Positions 6,636-8,500 of a DNA stretch of 8,500 nucleotides are shown here, piece after piece. Under the pieces are notes generated by a model, which did not search any database, was not told the origin of the DNA, and saw nothing but the letters and a program-made list of their open reading frames with translations. A program made the position numbers and the translations under genes. Where the stretch lies: NCBI GenBank assembly GCA_018654125.1, contig JABIME010000122.1, forward strand, positions 1 to 8,500, given 5' to 3'. The DNA comes from Candidatus Cloacimonadota bacterium. GTDB lineage: Bacteria; Cloacimonadota; Cloacimonadia; Cloacimonadales; TCS61. Position 1 is the first letter of the stretch. Each line of letters begins with the position of its first letter.

Positions 6636-7052
6636 CTAATTATTTACTAACACACTAATATTATTAATATACGGAGAGATAGTCATAGTTGTTTTAACGC
6701 GATTTTCCCCATCATTACCAATCTCCGTTCCAAAACCTTGTATGGTAAGAGTTCCATACATCCCATACGAGAACAGATAGTTTCCATTACCTGTAGTTAA
6801 AGAATCACCAGCGGGATAATATTGATAACCTAGATACATACTGATTTTTTCAATATCATAAACACCACCACCCTGAGTAGTAGGAGTTTTGAAATAAGCA
6901 ATTATTGAAGCTGACATTAAATTTAAATCGGATAAAACAGCTTGGCGATTTGAATTCATTACATAAGCTCTGAACATTGTAAGTCCTACTGCAATAGCAA
7001 TTCCCACAATGATCACAGTTAATACAATTAGCAAGATTTGTTGTGTTCCTAT
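6636..7052 (-). CDS. Second pilin-like protein, paralogue of the main pilin, with ATA at the start position
   Basis: The frame gives 138 residues if read from ATA 7052. From the second codon it reads G-T-Q-Q-I-L-L-I-V-L, the same as the main pilin, and roughly two thirds of the first 63 residues match, including N-S-N-R-Q and K-T-P-x-T-x-G-G-G. The C-terminal part diverges but keeps T-G-N-G-x-Y (87-92) and E-I-G-N-D-G (110-115). No in-frame ATG or GTG exists at the proper place: the codon aligned with the paralogue's ATG is ATA. AAGGA sits 7 nt before it, ideal spacing. A TTG at 7034 could start a 132-residue form, but this would lack the M-G leader. It lies 37 bp after the regulator gene. 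It may be a weakly expressed minor pilin, or a silenced copy. The intact frame argues for selection. Confidence 0.68.
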   Translation of the reverse strand: MGTQQILLIVLTVIIVGIAIAVGLTMFRAYVMNSNRQAVLSDLNLMSASIIAYFKTPTTQGGGVYDIEKISMYLGYQYYPAGDSLTTGNGNYLFSYGMYGTLTIQGFGTEIGNDGENRVKTTMTISPYINNISVLVNN

Positions 7053-7064
7053 TCTTTCATCCTT
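7050..7064 (-). promoter_or_regulatory. Ribosome binding site with ATA start and a three-codon upstream ORF
   Basis: On the minus strand this reads AAGGATGAAAGAATA. The AAGGA site (7060-7064) is 7 nt before ATA (7050-7052). An out-of-frame ATG at 7060 opens the mini-ORF ATG-AAA-GAA-TAG, whose stop overlaps the ATA codon. Low-efficiency initiation at ATA, reinitiation after the mini-ORF, or loss of function are all possible. ATA is a permitted but very rare bacterial start. Confidence 0.55.
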
Positions 7065-7089
7065 GTTTAACTAAAGAATAATTTATTAA

Positions 7090-8493
7090 TCAATGTCTAA
7101 AATTATCAGGATTAATCTCATAGCGTTTAAATTTTTCATATAGATTTTGTCTTTTTATATTTGATATCTTCGAGACTTTCGTAACATCACCTTTAAATTG
7201 ATCCATTAAATTTTCTATATAGCTCATCTCAAATTTTCTTTTTGCTTCAGGGTAGGGTAGACCTAAAAATTGAGAAGAAGAAGTATCGATCTCTTTAGTA
7301 TCTTCCTTATAAATATGATCTGGAAGGTCTTCAGGAATTATAGTGTCATGTGACGCAAGTGCAACAGAGTGTTCAATAGTATTTTTTAGTTCACGGATAT
7401 TCCCTTTCCATTGCTGATTTAACAGTATTGAAAGCGCTGCATGAGAAATTTTAAGTTCTTGTTTTTTGTATTTTTGGGAAAATTCGGAAATGAATTTGCT
7501 TACCAGAAGTTTAATGTCCTCGACTCTTTCTCGTAGAGGGGGAATATTTAAATTTATCACATTCAATCTGTAGTAAAGGTCTTCACGAAGCTTTCCACTT
7601 GCAATTTCATCTTCCATCTTTTTGTTTGTAGCTGCAATAATTCTAACATCAACAGACACATCATTTTCCCCACCAACTTGTCGAATAACTCCTTTTTCTA
7701 AGGCTCTTAATAGTTTTACTTGGAACTCAGGGCTGGTTTCGGTTATCTCATCTAAAAAGAGTGTCCCGCCGTCTGCTTCCTGGAAATAGCCGATTTTGTC
7801 TTTTATTGCACTTGTAAAAGAACCTTTTTTATGACCGAATAGGGTACTTTCTAATAAACTTTCAGGTAAGCTTCCGCAGTTTATAGCAACAAACTTTTTC
7901 TTATTTCTACTACTATTTCTATAAATTAAGTCAGCAATAAGTTCTTTACCTACACCTGTTTCCCCTGAAATTAGAATTGTTGTGTCAAGCGGTGCAATCT
8001 TCTTAACTTTTTCCATGATCTTCTGTATTGCAAGGCTATTACCAACAATATGAGATCTATCAAATTCATTATCTAATATGGTTCTTAATCTTTTTATCTC
8101 ATCAGTTTGCCATTTGGCTTTAAGTAATTTTTCAATTTTTAGCTTAAGGAGATCAAGATCTTCAACAGGTTTTTCAATAAACTCATCTGCTCCAAGTTTC
8201 ATTGCTTCAACTGCCATCTCAATTGATGCTTTCCCACTTATTACCATAACCGCAATTTCCGGCCAATTCTTCTTAATACTCTTTAGCAAACTTAAACCAT
8301 CTTCACCCGGCATTACAAGGTCACTAAGTGCAACCTGATAAGAATTATTTTTCAATTTTTCTAATGCTGCATGAGCGGAGTCAGCAGTATCAATATGATA
8401 TTCATCTATTAGATGTCTGCTGAAAATATCTCTAGTATCTCTTTCATCATCAACAATTAATATTTTAGCTTTCTTATCTCTATTTTCTAACAT
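7090..8493 (-). CDS. NtrC/PilR-class sigma-54-dependent response regulator
   Basis: This 467-residue protein has three domains. The receiver (about 9-125) has the acidic pair D15/D16, phospho-acceptor D58, S86 and K108. The AAA+ sigma-54 activation domain (about 145-380) has Walker A G-E-T-G-V-G-K-E (177-184), the sigma-54 contact loop as G-S-F-T-S-A (224-229; consensus GAFTGA, with the F-T kept), Walker B G-G-T-L-F-L-D-E-I (242-250) and R-E-D-L-Y-Y-R-L-N (303-311). A Fis-type helix-turn-helix lies at about 432-460 (D-V-T-K-V-S-K near 436-442, R-Q-N-L-Y-E-K-F-K-R at 448-457). When phosphorylated it should hydrolyse ATP to open sigma-54 promoters, and one such promoter lies upstream of the main pilin gene. 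ATG 8493 is 7 nt from the window edge; the preceding TAA may end another gene, and the ribosome binding site is outside. Its partner may be the membrane sensor at 252-1. Confidence 0.96.
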   Translation of the reverse strand: MLENRDKKAKILIVDDERDTRDIFSRHLIDEYHIDTADSAHAALEKLKNNSYQVALSDLVMPGEDGLSLLKSIKKNWPEIAVMVISGKASIEMAVEAMKLGADEFIEKPVEDLDLLKLKIEKLLKAKWQTDEIKRLRTILDNEFDRSHIVGNSLAIQKIMEKVKKIAPLDTTILISGETGVGKELIADLIYRNSSRNKKKFVAINCGSLPESLLESTLFGHKKGSFTSAIKDKIGYFQEADGGTLFLDEITETSPEFQVKLLRALEKGVIRQVGGENDVSVDVRIIAATNKKMEDEIASGKLREDLYYRLNVINLNIPPLRERVEDIKLLVSKFISEFSQKYKKQELKISHAALSILLNQQWKGNIRELKNTIEHSVALASHDTIIPEDLPDHIYKEDTKEIDTSSSQFLGLPYPEAKRKFEMSYIENLMDQFKGDVTKVSKISNIKRQNLYEKFKRYEINPDNFRH

Positions 8494-8500
8494 GAAATTA

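Noticed and set aside
7017..7034. TTG at 7034 as the start of the second pilin-like gene
   Set aside because: It would remove the M-G-T-Q-Q part conserved with the paralogue and lacks a well-spaced ribosome binding site, so the ATA at 7052 is the better reading.
8078..8338. Plus-strand open frame of 86 codons
   Set aside because: Antisense to the receiver domain of the response regulator; serine-rich translation without a family.
1..8500. Tad/Flp pilus, archaellum-like system, CRISPR array, tRNA or insertion sequence
   Set aside because: The ATPase has the MshEN domain and tetracysteine of GspE/PilB rather than a CpaF/FlaI type. I saw no regularly spaced repeats, cloverleaf or transposase.

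Overview
All genes in this AT-rich window lie on the minus strand, so transcription runs from high to low coordinates. They form one functional block: a type IV filament (type IV pilus or type II secretion-like) assembly operon with its own two-component, sigma-54-dependent regulation. Protein style (PilB/GspE ATPase with an MshEN-type N-terminus, PilC/GspF platform, NtrC-class activator, sigma-54 promoter) points to a low-GC Gram-negative bacterium. The unusual pilin N-terminus M-G-T-Q-Q reminds me of uncultured or anaerobic FCB-group lineages (Ignavibacteria, Marinimicrobia or Cloacimonadota-like), but that placement is from memory and weak.

Layout in transcription order: an NtrC-family response regulator (8493-7090); a second, divergent pilin-like gene whose natural start codon is ATA rather than ATG (7052-6636); a 373-bp non-coding regulatory region (6635-6263) with a near-perfect sigma-54 promoter (6342-6327) and upstream repeats that could be activator sites; the main pilin-like gene (6262-5834) with a very strong ribosome binding site; a perfect 14-bp hairpin (5805-5774); the PilC/GspF membrane platform (5737-4394); the PilB/GspE assembly ATPase (4379-2595, GTG start); two small pseudopilin-like proteins (2591-2136 and 2123-1533); a gap with two tandem hairpins; a pilin-like stem carrying a LamG/concanavalin-A-like domain (1451-270), plausibly a filament-borne adhesin; and the 5' end of a membrane protein that looks like the sensor part of a histidine kinase (252 to beyond position 1).

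How it may work (inference): the membrane sensor at the end of the operon and the sigma-54 activator at its head form a split PilS/PilR-like pair. The phosphorylated activator, bound upstream, would open the sigma-54 promoter and drive the abundant pilin. The hairpin after the pilin would set a high pilin-to-machinery ratio. ATPase and platform then build a filament of the 142-residue pilin, with the two pseudopilins and the LamG protein as minor or tip subunits. Prepilin peptidase, secretin, alignment proteins (PilM-P) and a retraction ATPase are not in the window.

The main points of novelty are the shared M-G-x leader without the usual Glu5 in several subunits, the LamG-bearing pilin-like protein, the ATA-start paralogue, and the self-contained sigma-54 circuit.
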